Source: a halophilic archaeon
Lineage (GTDB): Archaea > Halobacteriota > Halobacteria > Halobacteriales > Haladaptataceae
NCBI GenBank assembly: GCA_003298465.1
Contig: QNGA01000001.1
Coordinates: 248,001-312,000 of the forward strand
Length of the DNA stretch: 64,000 nucleotides
Direction: 5' to 3'
A program made the translations under genes and the position numbers. Below the pieces are notes generated by a model that was not told where the DNA came from, searched no databases, and saw only the letters and a list, made by a program, of their open reading frames with translations. Below, one piece after another: positions 8,173-18,217 of this stretch. The first letter of the stretch is position 1. Each line of letters begins with the position of its first letter.

Positions 8173-9174
8173 ATGACTGAGACAACTTCGTTTCGAGACG
8201 CGCGTCATCTGGTCGGAGAGGTGACACGGTGGTTCCTGCTCACCGGCAACCGCCTCCTCGTCTCGCTCGTCATGCTACTCGGTATCGCCGGACTGTTCGT
8301 CGTGAGTGGCGCCTTCGGCCTCGCCACGGTGACCACACCGAACCGCGTTATGTGGTACCTCAACGGTACGGTCAACGGGCTGTTGACGCTCGTTCCGATC
8401 TCGGTCGGCGTGAACCAGATCGTCCTCTCCCACGAGTTCGGTTCGATCCAGGACCTGTACCAGCGCAGGACGGACGTGACCCAGTTCCGAAAGCGCGTCG
8501 AACGCCAGACGGGAACGACGGTGAGTTCGCCGCACGCGTCCGCGTTCTTCGACGCGCTTCTCGCCGCCGTGGTCGATACCGCCGAGGACCTCCGACGGAC
8601 GACCGGACTCGACCGAAACGACGACCAGTCGACCGACGACGTCGACGACGTCGCGCGAGCGGTGATGGCGGAGGCAGATCGGACGAGAGACGAACTCTCG
8701 GCCGTCGACGCCGATATGCTCCGTACGCTGTTGGTCTTGCTGGACTACGACGATTCGGGGCAGTTCACCGAAATGCAACGGCTCCAGGTACGCTCCGACC
8801 GTCTCCCCGAAGAGACGGTCACCAGGCTACATCGCGTCGAGGAGTTGATGATGGAGATCGACGCTGCCCGCCAGTACGTGAAGACGGTGGTGGTAGAACG
8901 CCAACTCTCGCAGTTGTCGCGGCTCCTGATATACACCGGTATCTTCGCCGTGGCGGTCGCTACTCTCGGTATCTTCTCCTACCAAGACGTCGCGGGACTG
9001 ACCGTGTCGCGTACCCTGCTAGTCGCCGTGGCGAGCGTGTTCGTCGTCGTCCCGCTCGTCCCGCTCGCGATACTGGGGGCGTACATCCTTCGCGTGGCGA
9101 CCATCGCCCGACGAACGGCGGCGTTCGGCCCGTTCGTCCCCGCCGACCGTCGGTCGAGCGACGACGAGGCGTAG
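8173..9174 (+). CDS. Four-helix membrane protein, paralogue 1, unknown function
   Basis: A 333-residue protein starting at MTETTSFRDARHL; the longer in-frame start adds a basic stretch that is unlikely to be protein. Helices are predicted at about 27-50, 60-83, 250-270 and 281-306. Between helices 2 and 3 lies a 160-residue acidic, helical cytoplasmic or external domain. Conserved with the paralogue at 10256-11278 are NRLxV at helix 1, NQIVLSHE at the end of helix 2 (Asn81), the LLDYDxS segment, and YILRVATIARRTAAFGP after helix 4. No catalytic motif is apparent and I cannot name the family. Confidence 0.75.
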   Translation: MTETTSFRDARHLVGEVTRWFLLTGNRLLVSLVMLLGIAGLFVVSGAFGLATVTTPNRVMWYLNGTVNGLLTLVPISVGVNQIVLSHEFGSIQDLYQRRTDVTQFRKRVERQTGTTVSSPHASAFFDALLAAVVDTAEDLRRTTGLDRNDDQSTDDVDDVARAVMAEADRTRDELSAVDADMLRTLLVLLDYDDSGQFTEMQRLQVRSDRLPEETVTRLHRVEELMMEIDAARQYVKTVVVERQLSQLSRLLIYTGIFAVAVATLGIFSYQDVAGLTVSRTLLVAVASVFVVVPLVPLAILGAYILRVATIARRTAAFGPFVPADRRSSDDEA

Positions 9175-9271
9175 GGTTCGGGGGACCACGCGGACTTCAA
9201 CGAGGGTACGCCCCGGTAGGTGGAACCCTCTCTCGGCAACGTCGCGCGTGAAGTGTGACGTGGCCGAGTCG

Positions 9272-9868
9272 CTACTGGTACACCTCGCCGCGAGGTTCGT
9301 ACTCCATCTCCTCGCACACCCGCGTCGCCGTCTCCGCTCCGAACTCCCGTTCGACGAGGTGGAGCGCGAGGTCCAGTCCCGAGGTAACCCCGCCCGCGGT
9401 CAGCACGTCGCCGTCGTCGACGACCCTGGCGTCGACGACCTCGGCGTCCGACGCCCGCAGGTCGTCGAGCGCACTGGCGTGCGTCGCCGCCGGCCGTCCG
9501 TCGAGGAGGCCGGCGCGTGCGAGCAACATAGCGCCGGTACAGACCGATGCGACCGTCGTACCCGCGTCGTTCGCCGCGGCGACCGCGTCCGGAACCGCCC
9601 CTTGCTCGGCCTCCGTCCACGCGCCCGCCTCGCTACGGTCGTTCCAGCCGCCGCCCGGGACGACGAGCAGGTCGGGCGACAGGTCGTCCAGGCGGTCGTC
9701 GACCTCGACGCCGAGGCCGTGGCTCGCCGCGACCCGTTCGCGGTCGTCGAGCGTGCACAGCGAGGTCCGGCAGTCCGCGCCGACGTTCGCGGCGTTCTCC
9801 AGCACTTCGAAGGGGCCGATGGCGTCCAGTTCGTCGAAGCCTTCGTACAGCAGGATGGCGACCTTCAT
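9272..9868 (-). CDS. DJ-1/PfpI family protein (class I glutamine amidotransferase-like)
   Basis: A 198-residue single-domain protein. It shows FDELDAIGPFEVLE with the family Glu (Glu21), PGGG in the loop after strand 3, and nucleophile-elbow SVCTGAMLLARAGLLDG with Cys110. The pattern is closer to isonitrile-hydratase/ThiJ-type members than to the PfpI protease. Family functions include deglycase, hydratase, chaperone and transcription-partner roles, so the substrate is unknown. The gene is on the minus strand between the two paralogous membrane-protein genes, with no obvious operon partner. Confidence 0.85.
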   Translation of the reverse strand: MKVAILLYEGFDELDAIGPFEVLENAANVGADCRTSLCTLDDRERVAASHGLGVEVDDRLDDLSPDLLVVPGGGWNDRSEAGAWTEAEQGAVPDAVAAANDAGTTVASVCTGAMLLARAGLLDGRPAATHASALDDLRASDAEVVDARVVDDGDVLTAGGVTSGLDLALHLVEREFGAETATRVCEEMEYEPRGEVYQ

Positions 9869-10059
9869 GCGACTGGACGACGGTGAACTCCCACCGGCAA
9901 AAGGGTTCGCACGGTCGGGCCGCGACGGCGCGTCGACGGCGACGCAACGACGGAGCCGACCTTACCGCGCTCTCGACGGGACCAGGTCAGCGTTCTCGTG
10001 GTATCGTCGACGCCCTCGGCGAAAATTCCTTTCCGGATACGGCACGAAGAGTTCGGCAT

Positions 10060-10263
10060 ATGTCGCCCAGAGAGTGGGAGTACGAGACGATTCGTCCGCC
10101 GCGCGAGTCGACGAAGAAGGAAGCGGCCGACCCGAAGGAGAAGCTGAACGAACTCGGCGCGGAGGGGTGGGAACTGGTCGAGAGCATCGAGTACGTCGGC
10201 GGCGGAACGAAGCTCCTGGTGTTCAAACGGCCCGTCGCGGGCGAGGAGTCAGCGGATGTCTGA
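10060..10263 (+). CDS. DUF4177-like small protein
   Basis: A 67-residue cytoplasmic protein too short to stand out in this frame, but with the signature WEYETIRPP followed by LNELGAEGWELVESIEYVGG and LLVFKRP, the beta-alpha-beta pattern of DUF4177 proteins. Its last eight bases overlap the start of the downstream membrane-protein gene (10256), so translation is probably coupled and the two products may act together. No function is established for the family. Confidence 0.75.
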   Translation: MSPREWEYETIRPPRESTKKEAADPKEKLNELGAEGWELVESIEYVGGGTKLLVFKRPVAGEESADV

Positions 10264-11278
10264 GAGCGACGGCGGGGACATCAGCACCGCGAACACGATG
10301 CGCGAACGGGCCGGAGAGAGCCATCTCAAACTCCGGCTTCTGCTACGGAGCAATCGACTGGTGGTGACGGCCGTCCTGGCCGCGTCGGTGTTCGCTCTGT
10401 TCGTCCTCGCGGGCGTGTTCGTCTATCCGAACTTCGCTTCGCAACTGCGCGGTAGCGACACCCTCGAGACGATGTTCTCGACGATGATCAGCGTCGTCGT
10501 CACCGGGACCACCCTCGTCGTCACCATCAACCAGCTGGTGCTCTCCCAGGAGACGGGGCCGCTGGGCGATCAGCGCAAGCGGATGAGCGACTCGATGGAC
10601 TTCCGCACGTACGCCGGTGAACTGATGGGGGAGACGACGCCCTCGGACCCGTCGGCGTTCCTCCGGGAGATAGTCGCCGTCAGCGAGACCCGCGCCAGAC
10701 GGTTACGGGAAGCGGTCGCGGACAGCGAGAACGACGACCTGCGCGACGAGGTCGACGAGTTCGTCGACAGCGTCACGGGCAACGCCCAGACGGTCAAGGA
10801 GGAACTCGACGGGGCGTCGTTCGGTTCGTTCGAGGTGCTGTTCGCCGCGCTCGATTTCAACTACTCCTACAAGATATTCCAGGTCGAGCGACTCAGCGAA
10901 GAGTACGCGGACGACCTCACCGACGACCAGGCGGTCGCGTTCGACGACCTCCGGACCTCGCTGACGATGTTCGGGCCGGCGCGCGAGCACATCAAGACGC
11001 TGTACTTCCAGTGGGCGCTGGTCAACCTCTCGCAACTCATCCTCTACGCCGCGGTGCCCGCGCTCATCGTCGCCGGGAGCATGCTGGCGTTCGCCAGTTC
11101 GTCGACGTTCCCCGGCACCACGTTCGGCGTCGCGAACGTCCTCTGGATTACGGGCGTCGCGTTCACGGTGACGCTCGTCCCCTTCCTGCTCTTCACGTCG
11201 TACGTGCTCCGCATCGCGACCGTCGCGAAGCGCACCCTCGCCATCGGCCCGCTCATCCTCCGGGACTCCCAGCGGTAG
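10256..11278 (+). CDS. Four-helix membrane protein, paralogue 2, unknown function
   Basis: A 340-residue relative of the protein encoded at 8173-9174: polar N-terminus, helices about 34-57 and 72-95, a long acidic helical region, then two C-terminal helices. Shared landmarks are INQLVLSQE (residues 91-99), LDFNYSYKIFQVERL, the PAREHIKTLYFQWALVNLSQLILY segment before helix 3, and YVLRIATVAKRTLAIGP near the end. The gene overlaps the DUF4177-like gene by eight bases. The amphipathic Leu-rich spans could form an oligomer, but channel or signalling roles are guesses. Confidence 0.75.
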   Translation: MSESDGGDISTANTMRERAGESHLKLRLLLRSNRLVVTAVLAASVFALFVLAGVFVYPNFASQLRGSDTLETMFSTMISVVVTGTTLVVTINQLVLSQETGPLGDQRKRMSDSMDFRTYAGELMGETTPSDPSAFLREIVAVSETRARRLREAVADSENDDLRDEVDEFVDSVTGNAQTVKEELDGASFGSFEVLFAALDFNYSYKIFQVERLSEEYADDLTDDQAVAFDDLRTSLTMFGPAREHIKTLYFQWALVNLSQLILYAAVPALIVAGSMLAFASSSTFPGTTFGVANVLWITGVAFTVTLVPFLLFTSYVLRIATVAKRTLAIGPLILRDSQR

Positions 11279-11348
11279 CGGAACGGGTCCGCGGACGCCG
11301 ACATCGTCGACCAAGTCGTAGCGCACGACGAGAACGAGCCGTTCCGTC

Positions 11349-14120
11349 TCAGGCGTTCTGGACCTGCTGGAGCACGTCCGGCGCGTCCTCCAGCGCCTCG
11401 TCCAGCTTGTCGGCGTCGGGGCCGCCGCCCTGCGCGAAGTCCGGCGGACCGCCGCCGCCGCCGCCGACCTTCGCCGCGAGTTCGCTGACGACGTCGCCGG
11501 CGTTGACGCCGCTTCCCTCGGGGACGGCGACGACGAACGTCGCGCCGTCGGCTCCGCTGCCGATGACGGCTATCTTGCCCTCCTCGACGAGAGCGTTCGC
11601 GGTCGCGCGGAGTTCGTCCATGTCGGCGTCGATGCGCTGGACGACGGCCGTCGTGTCCCCGACCGTGACCTCCTCGCCGCCGCCACCGCCGCTGGCGCGG
11701 GCCTCGGCGAGTTGCTCTTTCAGGTCCTCGATGGTCTTGCCCCGTTCTTTCCACTCGCGGAAGAAGCGCTCGGCGGTCTCGGGCACCTCCTCAGTAGAGA
11801 CGTCGAGCGTGTCGGCGGCCGCGCGGAGGTCGTCCTCGGCCTCCTGGGTGGCCTCGATGGCGGCGTCGCCCGCGGCGAACGTGAGGCGCTCGACGCCGTC
11901 CTGCACTCGCTCGGTGTTCAGAATCTTGATAGCGCCGACGTCGCCGGTCCGCCGGACGTGCGTGCCGCCGCAGGCCTGCACGTCCTCGGCGACGTGGATG
12001 AGCCGGATGTTCGTGCCGCCCGGGATGCCGCCCTGGTAGAGGTCGAAGCCGAACTCCTCTTCGGCCTCGTGGCGGTTCGGCCACTCCTGCTGGACGGTCG
12101 TGTTCTCCATCACGATGTCGTTGGCGAGGAGTTCTATCTCCTTGGCCGTCTCGCGGTCGATGCGCTCGTAGTGGCGGACGTCGATGCGAGAGCTGTCGGT
12201 CCCCTTCTGGGCCCCGGCCTGGCGGACGTGTTCGCCGAGCACCTCCCGGGCGGCGTGGACGACGATGTGGGTCGCCGTGTGGTGGCGCATCAGCCGGCGG
12301 CGACGCTCGACGTCGATTTGGCCGCGGACGATGTCGCCCTTGCCGATCGCCTCCTCGGTGCGGTGGAGGACGACGCCGTTCTCGATGGTGGTGTCCTCGA
12401 CCTGGACCGTCTTCTCGTCGGTCGAGAGCGCCCCCTGGTCGCCGGGCTGACCGCCGCCCTCGGGGTAGAACATCGTCTGGTCGAGCACCACGTCGTACCC
12501 CTCGTCGCGCTCGAACACGTCGAGCACCACCGCCTCGAAGTCGGTACGGTACTGGTCCTCGTAGTAGAGGCGTTCGGTCTTCGGCAGGTCGGCCAGCCGG
12601 TCGTCCTCCTCGACCTCCTCCTCGAACGCCTGCCCGCTATCGTGGCGGTCGGCGACGATGCTGTAGAAGTCGTCGGGGACCTCGACCGCGACGCCGAACT
12701 CGTCGGCGATCTCCTGGACCATGTCCGGCTGGAGGCCGTGGGAGTCGTACAGTTCGACGAGTTCCTCGGTCGGGATGGGTGTGCCCTCCTCGGCGTGCTC
12801 GCGGGCCAGGCGACGCACCCGGCGGCCGCCCTGGTCGAGCGTCTCGCGGTACTTCTCGACCTCGGTGCGGACGATGTCCCGGATGGTGTCGCGGTTCCTG
12901 TAGTCCAGGCGCTCGGCCTGCATGTCGACGAGTTCGTCGAGCGGAGCGTCGACGCCGACGTTGTCGCAGAGGCGCTTGGTGCGCCGGAGGACCATCCGTG
13001 CGAGGTAGCCCGTTCCGACGTTGCTCGGGACGATGCCGTCGCCGAGCATGTAGGCGAGCGTGCGGCAGTGGTCGGCGACGGCGTAGATGTCCTCGAGCGG
13101 TTCCAGGAGGTTCTCGAGGCGCGTCGTGGAGACGTCTAACTTCTCGGCGATGTTGTCCCGGGCGGCCTCCATGTCCTCGGCCTCGTCGATGTCCATGTGG
13201 CCGGCGAGCTTCGAGGCGCGGTGGACGAGTTCGGCCTCCTCGTCGGTGTGGTCGATGCCCGCGTTCTCCTTGAGGAACGATATCATCTCGGGGTAGACCG
13301 CCTCGTAGACGGTCGGGGTCCCCTGGGACATCCACGTCCACCGTTCGAGGCCGTACCCGGTGTCGACGATGTAGGTGTCCATCTTCGAGTAGCGGTTGCC
13401 GTCCTTCATCTCGTACTCGCCGTCGGGGTCCTGCTCCATCGACATGAAGACGAGCGTTGCGAGTTCGGCACCGCGGTAGATGACCTCGATGGCGGGCCCG
13501 GCGTTGCCGCCGCCGACCCACGGGTCCTCGATGTAGGTTATCTCCTCCAAGTTCGCGCCCATCGACTCGAAGAACTCGTCGCAGTACTGGACCGTCTCGT
13601 TCTTCCAGTACACCTCGCCGGAGTAGGCGTACTGGTCGCCGACCTCCTCGCGGGCGTTGAACGCGTGGTGGGCCATCATCTCGAAGGCCATCGTGTGCCG
13701 GCCGGTCTTGCCCACGTTGTCGATGTCCTGCATCCGGATGCAGGGCTGGCTGATGGTGAGGGGGTTCGCCGGCGGCGGCGTCTCGCCCGACGTGACCAGC
13801 GGCTGGAAGTCGTAGATGGACGCCTGGGTCAGCAGGACGTCGTCGCGCCAGCGGTTCGCGGCGACGGGGTAGGGGTCGATGCGTTCGTGGTCGTTTTCCT
13901 CGAAGAACGAGAGGAACGCCTCTCGCATCTCCGTGAGCGACAGTTCCTCGTCGAAGCCCGGATTGTCAATGAACGAGTACTCCTCGCAGGGAGGCTCACC
14001 ACACGTCGTCCGGTCGTGGTCGCGCGTCCAGAAGTGGTCTCCACACTCCGAGCACTCCTTTCGCACGAAGTCGTTGTCCTCGAAATATTCGAGGCGATAC
14101 TCTTCCTCGAGTTCACTCAT
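11349..14120 (-). CDS. alaS: Alanyl-tRNA synthetase
   Basis: A 923-residue archaeal-type AlaRS that charges tRNA-Ala. Order of parts: N-terminal zinc-like element ([25 protein letters not shown]), class II catalytic core, tRNA-recognition region, editing domain with [13 protein letters not shown] and [13 protein letters not shown] (the metal-binding His and Cys residues that clear Ser-tRNA and Gly-tRNA), and the C-terminal oligomerisation domain with a Gly-rich segment near the end. I start at [14 protein letters not shown]; the upstream in-frame extension is basic and unlike the family. TATA-like GGGTAAAA (14146-14153) sits 26-33 bases upstream, so the message is probably leaderless. Confidence 0.96.
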   Translation of the reverse strand: MSELEEEYRLEYFEDNDFVRKECSECGDHFWTRDHDRTTCGEPPCEEYSFIDNPGFDEELSLTEMREAFLSFFEENDHERIDPYPVAANRWRDDVLLTQASIYDFQPLVTSGETPPPANPLTISQPCIRMQDIDNVGKTGRHTMAFEMMAHHAFNAREEVGDQYAYSGEVYWKNETVQYCDEFFESMGANLEEITYIEDPWVGGGNAGPAIEVIYRGAELATLVFMSMEQDPDGEYEMKDGNRYSKMDTYIVDTGYGLERWTWMSQGTPTVYEAVYPEMISFLKENAGIDHTDEEAELVHRASKLAGHMDIDEAEDMEAARDNIAEKLDVSTTRLENLLEPLEDIYAVADHCRTLAYMLGDGIVPSNVGTGYLARMVLRRTKRLCDNVGVDAPLDELVDMQAERLDYRNRDTIRDIVRTEVEKYRETLDQGGRRVRRLAREHAEEGTPIPTEELVELYDSHGLQPDMVQEIADEFGVAVEVPDDFYSIVADRHDSGQAFEEEVEEDDRLADLPKTERLYYEDQYRTDFEAVVLDVFERDEGYDVVLDQTMFYPEGGGQPGDQGALSTDEKTVQVEDTTIENGVVLHRTEEAIGKGDIVRGQIDVERRRRLMRHHTATHIVVHAAREVLGEHVRQAGAQKGTDSSRIDVRHYERIDRETAKEIELLANDIVMENTTVQQEWPNRHEAEEEFGFDLYQGGIPGGTNIRLIHVAEDVQACGGTHVRRTGDVGAIKILNTERVQDGVERLTFAAGDAAIEATQEAEDDLRAAADTLDVSTEEVPETAERFFREWKERGKTIEDLKEQLAEARASGGGGGEEVTVGDTTAVVQRIDADMDELRATANALVEEGKIAVIGSGADGATFVVAVPEGSGVNAGDVVSELAAKVGGGGGGPPDFAQGGGPDADKLDEALEDAPDVLQQVQNA

Positions 14121-14145
14121 TCGTGGTTGTTCCTCGCCCGTCAGC

Positions 14146-14153
14146 GGGTAAAA
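14146..14153 (-). promoter_or_regulatory. TATA box of alaS
   Basis: On the minus strand it reads TTTTACCC, at the spacing expected for a leaderless alaS message starting at 14120. The remaining bases up to the ABC-2 permease stop at 14341 show no other feature. Confidence 0.45.
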
Positions 14154-14340
14154 CAGTTCCGCAAGCACCACCTCCGGCGAATTGGAGCGTCGAGCGGGCG
14201 CTCGGCGGACGTCGCGCGAGCATCGCGCGGCCGGTCGCCGACGGCCCCTCGCTGCAGGGAAAATTCCTCTCTCGGTCACCTCGCTGCGTCTCCCCCCGGC
14301 GACGCTGCCGCCGACGCCGGCGGGCGAATCGCCGACCCCC

Positions 14341-16011
14341 TCAGAGCGTGAACGTCTCGAACCGGCGGACTGCGTACCGGTAGGCGGCGGGCGGTGCGAC
14401 GACGCCGAAGAGGACGGCGACCGCGCCGCCGGCCAGTCGGACGGTCCCGGCCGCGGGGGCCAGGGGGACGCCGGCGAGGTCCGCCAGGAAGGCGACGAGG
14501 CCGGCGACGACTTCGGGGGTCCCCTCGACTGCGAACAGCGCCGCGCCGCCGAAGCCGAGGACGACGACGACGGAGTAGAGCGCGAACGCGGTCTTGCTCG
14601 GGACGACGACCCGCCGACTCCGGGTCACCTTGACCTCGCTGAACCGCGGGAAGGTAGTGCCGACGCCGAGCGCGACGACGGTGCCGGCGACCGTGACGAC
14701 CGCGCTCGCGGCGGCCAGCGCCAGCCAGCGTGCGGGGGCGAGCGGACTCAGGTACCCCGTGAGCGCGGTCGCCGCGACGACGAGCGGGAGACCGACCAGC
14801 GTCGCCGCCAGCACGTGTCCGCGGACAAACCGGTCGCCGTCGACGGTGGCGGTGAGGGTGACGGGGAGCATCGCGCCCTCGTCGCCGAGAGGGTTGAGCG
14901 CCGACGCGCCGACCGCCCAGGTGCCGTAGAACGCGAGGAAGACGGGCAGCGACCGGGGGACGGAACCGGTTTCGACGGTGCTGCGCAGTGGCGTGACGAG
15001 GAAGAAGAGCGGGTAGGCGACGTAGACGAGCCGCAGCGGCGAGCGCTTCGTCCGCCGCCAGACGTTCGCGGTGACGGTGCGCGTCTGACGGTGGGCGACG
15101 CCGGCGAGGACCCCGAGGCTCGACTCGCCGGTGGTGCCCCGGTTCGTCCTCGACCCTCCCGTCCGCGACTCGCGCGACTCGGGGCGGACGCGGTCGGCGT
15201 ACCAGAGCCGGGTCGCCGCGCGCACGTCGACCGCGAGCAGGGCCGGAATCGCGACGCCGACGAACGCGACCGCGCCGGCGACCCGGGCGAGCGAGGGGTC
15301 GACGCCGGTCGTCCCGACCAGCAGCGCGTCGCCGAAGTACGCCATCGGGGCGTCCCGGAGGGCGGTGCCGAGTCGTAACAGCGCGTCGCCGAAGGCGTCC
15401 GACGTGATGGCGGCCACGTAGACCAGGAAGGCCGCGACGAACACGACGCTCCTGTAGCGCGCGAGCAGTTCGGACTGCGCGAACGCTATCTTGAGGGCGA
15501 CGCCGACGACGTGGCCCGCGAGCAGGGCGGTCGCCAGCAGCGCCGCGGCGGTGACGGGGACGGCGACGACGGGCACGGGCGTCCCGAGCGCGACGCTCCA
15601 GGCGGCGCTCGTCGCGAGCAGCGGGACGACGGCGATGGAGAACAGGCGACCGAACTCCGCGAGAACCAGTCCGCCGACCACGTCGCGGGCCGGTACGGTC
15701 GTCAGCATGCCGGCCTCCCGGTCGATGCGGCCCGTCTTTCCGACGGTGCGCGTCGCCGTAATCACGCCGACGCCGACCCAGGCGACGGCGGTCGCACCGC
15801 GTGCGGCGGCGAGCAGCGGCAGGTTCGCCGCTATTCGGTCGCCGAACCGGTAGATGCCGTACGCGCCGCCGACGGTCGGGACGCCGACGAACAGCAGGAG
15901 GAAGACCCCGAAGCCGAGCATCTGGACGGTGTTGTCGGCGATGGCGCGGACGCTCCGGCGGTACTCGACACGGGCGATGCGGAGGCTCCGGCGCGGCGTC
16001 GGCCAGTTCAT
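14341..16011 (-). CDS. ABC-2 type exporter permease
   Basis: A 556-residue polytopic membrane protein with about 10-12 helices in two halves and a central polar stretch ([17 protein letters not shown]). Its ATG overlaps the stop of the upstream ATPase gene by four bases, so the two form an exporter. Such two-gene ABC-2 systems export drugs, lipids or peptides; nothing here indicates the cargo. The long open frame on the opposite strand is an artefact of GC-rich codon use. Confidence 0.82.
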   Translation of the reverse strand: MNWPTPRRSLRIARVEYRRSVRAIADNTVQMLGFGVFLLLFVGVPTVGGAYGIYRFGDRIAANLPLLAAARGATAVAWVGVGVITATRTVGKTGRIDREAGMLTTVPARDVVGGLVLAEFGRLFSIAVVPLLATSAAWSVALGTPVPVVAVPVTAAALLATALLAGHVVGVALKIAFAQSELLARYRSVVFVAAFLVYVAAITSDAFGDALLRLGTALRDAPMAYFGDALLVGTTGVDPSLARVAGAVAFVGVAIPALLAVDVRAATRLWYADRVRPESRESRTGGSRTNRGTTGESSLGVLAGVAHRQTRTVTANVWRRTKRSPLRLVYVAYPLFFLVTPLRSTVETGSVPRSLPVFLAFYGTWAVGASALNPLGDEGAMLPVTLTATVDGDRFVRGHVLAATLVGLPLVVAATALTGYLSPLAPARWLALAAASAVVTVAGTVVALGVGTTFPRFSEVKVTRSRRVVVPSKTAFALYSVVVVLGFGGAALFAVEGTPEVVAGLVAFLADLAGVPLAPAAGTVRLAGGAVAVLFGVVAPPAAYRYAVRRFETFTL

Positions 16012-16769
16012 CGCTCCACCGCGGCCGGTTCCTCGCTCGTCACGTCGAGGAACACCTCCTCCAGGCTCCGTTCGGCCTCCGCACGGTGGGTGAGCCGTTC
16101 GGGGGAGTCCTCGGCGACGAGGTCCCCGTCGTACAGCACGCCCACGGTGTCGGCGAGTTCCTCGACGACGGGCAGGATGTGCGTCGAGAGGAAGACGGTC
16201 ATCCCGCGGTCGGTGAGTTCGGAAATCAGGTCGCGCACGGTCCGGGCGGCGCGGGGGTCCAGTCCCGACGTCGGTTCGTCGAGGAAGACGACCGCGGGTT
16301 CGTGGAGGATGGCCTGGACGAGCGCCGCCTTCTGTTTCATCCCCTTCGAGTAGGTGCCGACGCGGTCGTCGGCGTCCGCCAGGAGGTCGAACCGGTCCAG
16401 CAGCGCGTCGATGCGCTCGTCGGCCGCCCGTTCGTCCATGTCGCGCAGGCCGGCGACGTACCGCAGTTGTTCCCGGCCGGTGAGTTCGTCGTACAGCGGC
16501 GGCTCCTCGGGGAGGAAGCCGACGTGGCCGACGACCGCCTCGCGGTCGGCGACGGAGTGACCGGCGACGCGGGCGGTCCCGCTCGTCGGACGGATAAGCG
16601 TCGTCAGCATCCGCATGGTCGTCGTCTTGCCCGCGCCGTTCGGGCCGAGAAACCCGTACACCGACTCGGCGGGGACGCTCAGTTCCAGGTCGTCGACGAC
16701 CGTCGTCTCGTCGTACTGCTTGGTCAGCCCCTCGGTCTCTATCGCCGGGTCGGCGGGCGAGCGACTCAT
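16008..16769 (-). CDS. ABC exporter ATP-binding protein
   Basis: A 253-residue ATPase with Walker A GPNGAGKTT, Q-loop region VGFLPEEPPLYDELTG, ABC signature YSKGMKQK, Walker B AVVFLDEPTSGLDP and switch His in LSTHILPVVEEL. The Pro-rich Q-loop without a clear Gln and the SKGMKQK signature match the drug-type ABC-2 subfamily. It energises the permease encoded immediately downstream. A six-base inverted repeat about 95 bases upstream may be an operator. Confidence 0.92.
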   Translation of the reverse strand: MSRSPADPAIETEGLTKQYDETTVVDDLELSVPAESVYGFLGPNGAGKTTTMRMLTTLIRPTSGTARVAGHSVADREAVVGHVGFLPEEPPLYDELTGREQLRYVAGLRDMDERAADERIDALLDRFDLLADADDRVGTYSKGMKQKAALVQAILHEPAVVFLDEPTSGLDPRAARTVRDLISELTDRGMTVFLSTHILPVVEELADTVGVLYDGDLVAEDSPERLTHRAEAERSLEEVFLDVTSEEPAAVER

Positions 16770-16860
16770 CGCCCCACCTCCCGGCGGTGGCGACGTGAAC
16801 GGACGACCGGGGCAGCCGGAGAGCCGTGGCAGGCGTACGTCATACCCCTACGAGTACGCT

Positions 16861-16881
16861 GAGGTGTGAAAAGACCACCTC
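16861..16881. promoter_or_regulatory. Inverted repeat around a TATA-like core upstream of the ABC exporter
   Basis: GAGGTG (16861-16866) and CACCTC (16876-16881) flank a nine-base spacer that reads GTCTTTTCA on the minus strand, a poor TATA box. The symmetric placement around the core suggests repressor control of the exporter genes. The rest of the 249-base gap to rfcS shows no gene. Confidence 0.35.
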
Positions 16882-17018
16882 TCGGGCGGAGAAGAGCGTT
16901 CTTCGCCGACCGGAACGCTCCCGTCGAACTGGAGGTCGACCGTCCCCGGTGACGAACCGCTGCGGGGACCGGGCGACGGAGCGACGGGAAGCGCAGCGAG
17001 TTCGGAGGGCGTTCTCGG

Positions 17019-18059
17019 TCAGTCGTCGAGCGCGAGCGAGGCGAGCATCGCCTCCAGTTGGACGCGCTCGTTCGCTCCCTCCGTGATGCGGTAGTCGGCC
17101 TCGCCGACGCGGTCGAGGATGCGCACGGCGTCGTCGTCGTCGAGGTCGAACTCCCAGACGGAGCGGTGAATCTGGTCGATGACGTCGCCGCCGGCCATGC
17201 CGCGCTCGGTGAGCAGTTCGTCGAGCGTCGAGCGCGCCTTGCTGAAATCGCCCGTGAGCGCCATGCTGACCATCTCCTCGATGTCGTCCGGACGGGCGGT
17301 GCTGGTGATGGTGAAGACGGTGGACTCGTCGACCGTCTCGCCCATCACGGCGGCGGCCTGGAGTGCGTTGATGGCCTTGCGCATGTCGCCGTCGGCGGCG
17401 TAGACGAGCGCGTCGACGCCGCCGTCGGTCGTCTCGATGTCCTGGTCGGCCGCTATCTCGCGGACGTACTCCGCGATGGCCTCGTCGGAGAGCGGGCCGA
17501 ACCGGAAGACGGCGCACCGCGACTGGATGGGGTCGATTATCTTGCTGGAGTAGTTACACGAGAGGATGAACCGGGTGTTGTGCGAGAACTGCTCCATCGT
17601 CCGGCGGAGCGCCGACTGGGCGTCGTCCGTCAGCGAGTCCGCCTCGTCCAGGAAGATGATGCGGTAGTCGTACCCGCCGAACGACGAGCGGGCGAAGTTC
17701 TTGATGCGGTCCCGGACCACGTCGATGCCGCGCTGGTCGGAGGCGTTCAGTTCGAGGAAGTTGTCCCGCCAGTCGTCGCCGTACACCTCGCGAGCGATGG
17801 CGAGCGCGCTGGTCGTCTTGCCGACGCCGGCCGGCCCGGAGAAGAGGAGGTTCGGGAGGTCGTCCTGCCGGATGTAGCTCTGTAGCCGGTCCGTGATGTC
17901 GTCGTGGCCGGCGACGTCGGAGAGTTCCTGCGGGCGGTACTTCTCCACCCAGATGTCGCCGCGCCCGGTGGCGCTCTCCTCGTCGGCGTCCGTCGCCTCC
18001 TCGGCGGCTTCGGCCGCCTCGGCGTTCGCCCCGGCCTCGTCCGCGTCAGCCTCGGTCAT
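17019..18059 (-). CDS. rfcS: Replication factor C small subunit (clamp loader)
   Basis: A 346-residue AAA+ clamp-loader subunit that loads PCNA with the large subunit. It shows RFC box [17 protein letters not shown], Walker A GPAGVGKT (residues 75-82), Walker B FLDEADSL, and the SRC motif [11 protein letters not shown]. The first 35 residues are an Ala/Glu/Asp-rich tail not needed for the fold, so the true start could be later, but the TTTAAGGG element about 28 bases before this ATG supports it. It is divergent from the bactofilin-like gene. Confidence 0.95.
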   Translation of the reverse strand: MTEADADEAGANAEAAEAAEEATDADEESATGRGDIWVEKYRPQELSDVAGHDDITDRLQSYIRQDDLPNLLFSGPAGVGKTTSALAIAREVYGDDWRDNFLELNASDQRGIDVVRDRIKNFARSSFGGYDYRIIFLDEADSLTDDAQSALRRTMEQFSHNTRFILSCNYSSKIIDPIQSRCAVFRFGPLSDEAIAEYVREIAADQDIETTDGGVDALVYAADGDMRKAINALQAAAVMGETVDESTVFTITSTARPDDIEEMVSMALTGDFSKARSTLDELLTERGMAGGDVIDQIHRSVWEFDLDDDDAVRILDRVGEADYRITEGANERVQLEAMLASLALDD

Positions 18060-18217
18060 ACTCCAGCAGAGGTACCTGTTACCCTTAAAGCCCGCGAGAA
18101 CGGCCGCGCCGCGGAGCGATAGGTGGCAGTTGGGTTCCGCCGCCCGGGCCTGAAACCGCCGTTTCGAGGGCTATAAGCACTCAATTACTATCCCGACGGT
18201 CGTCGTTCCCGGCCGAC

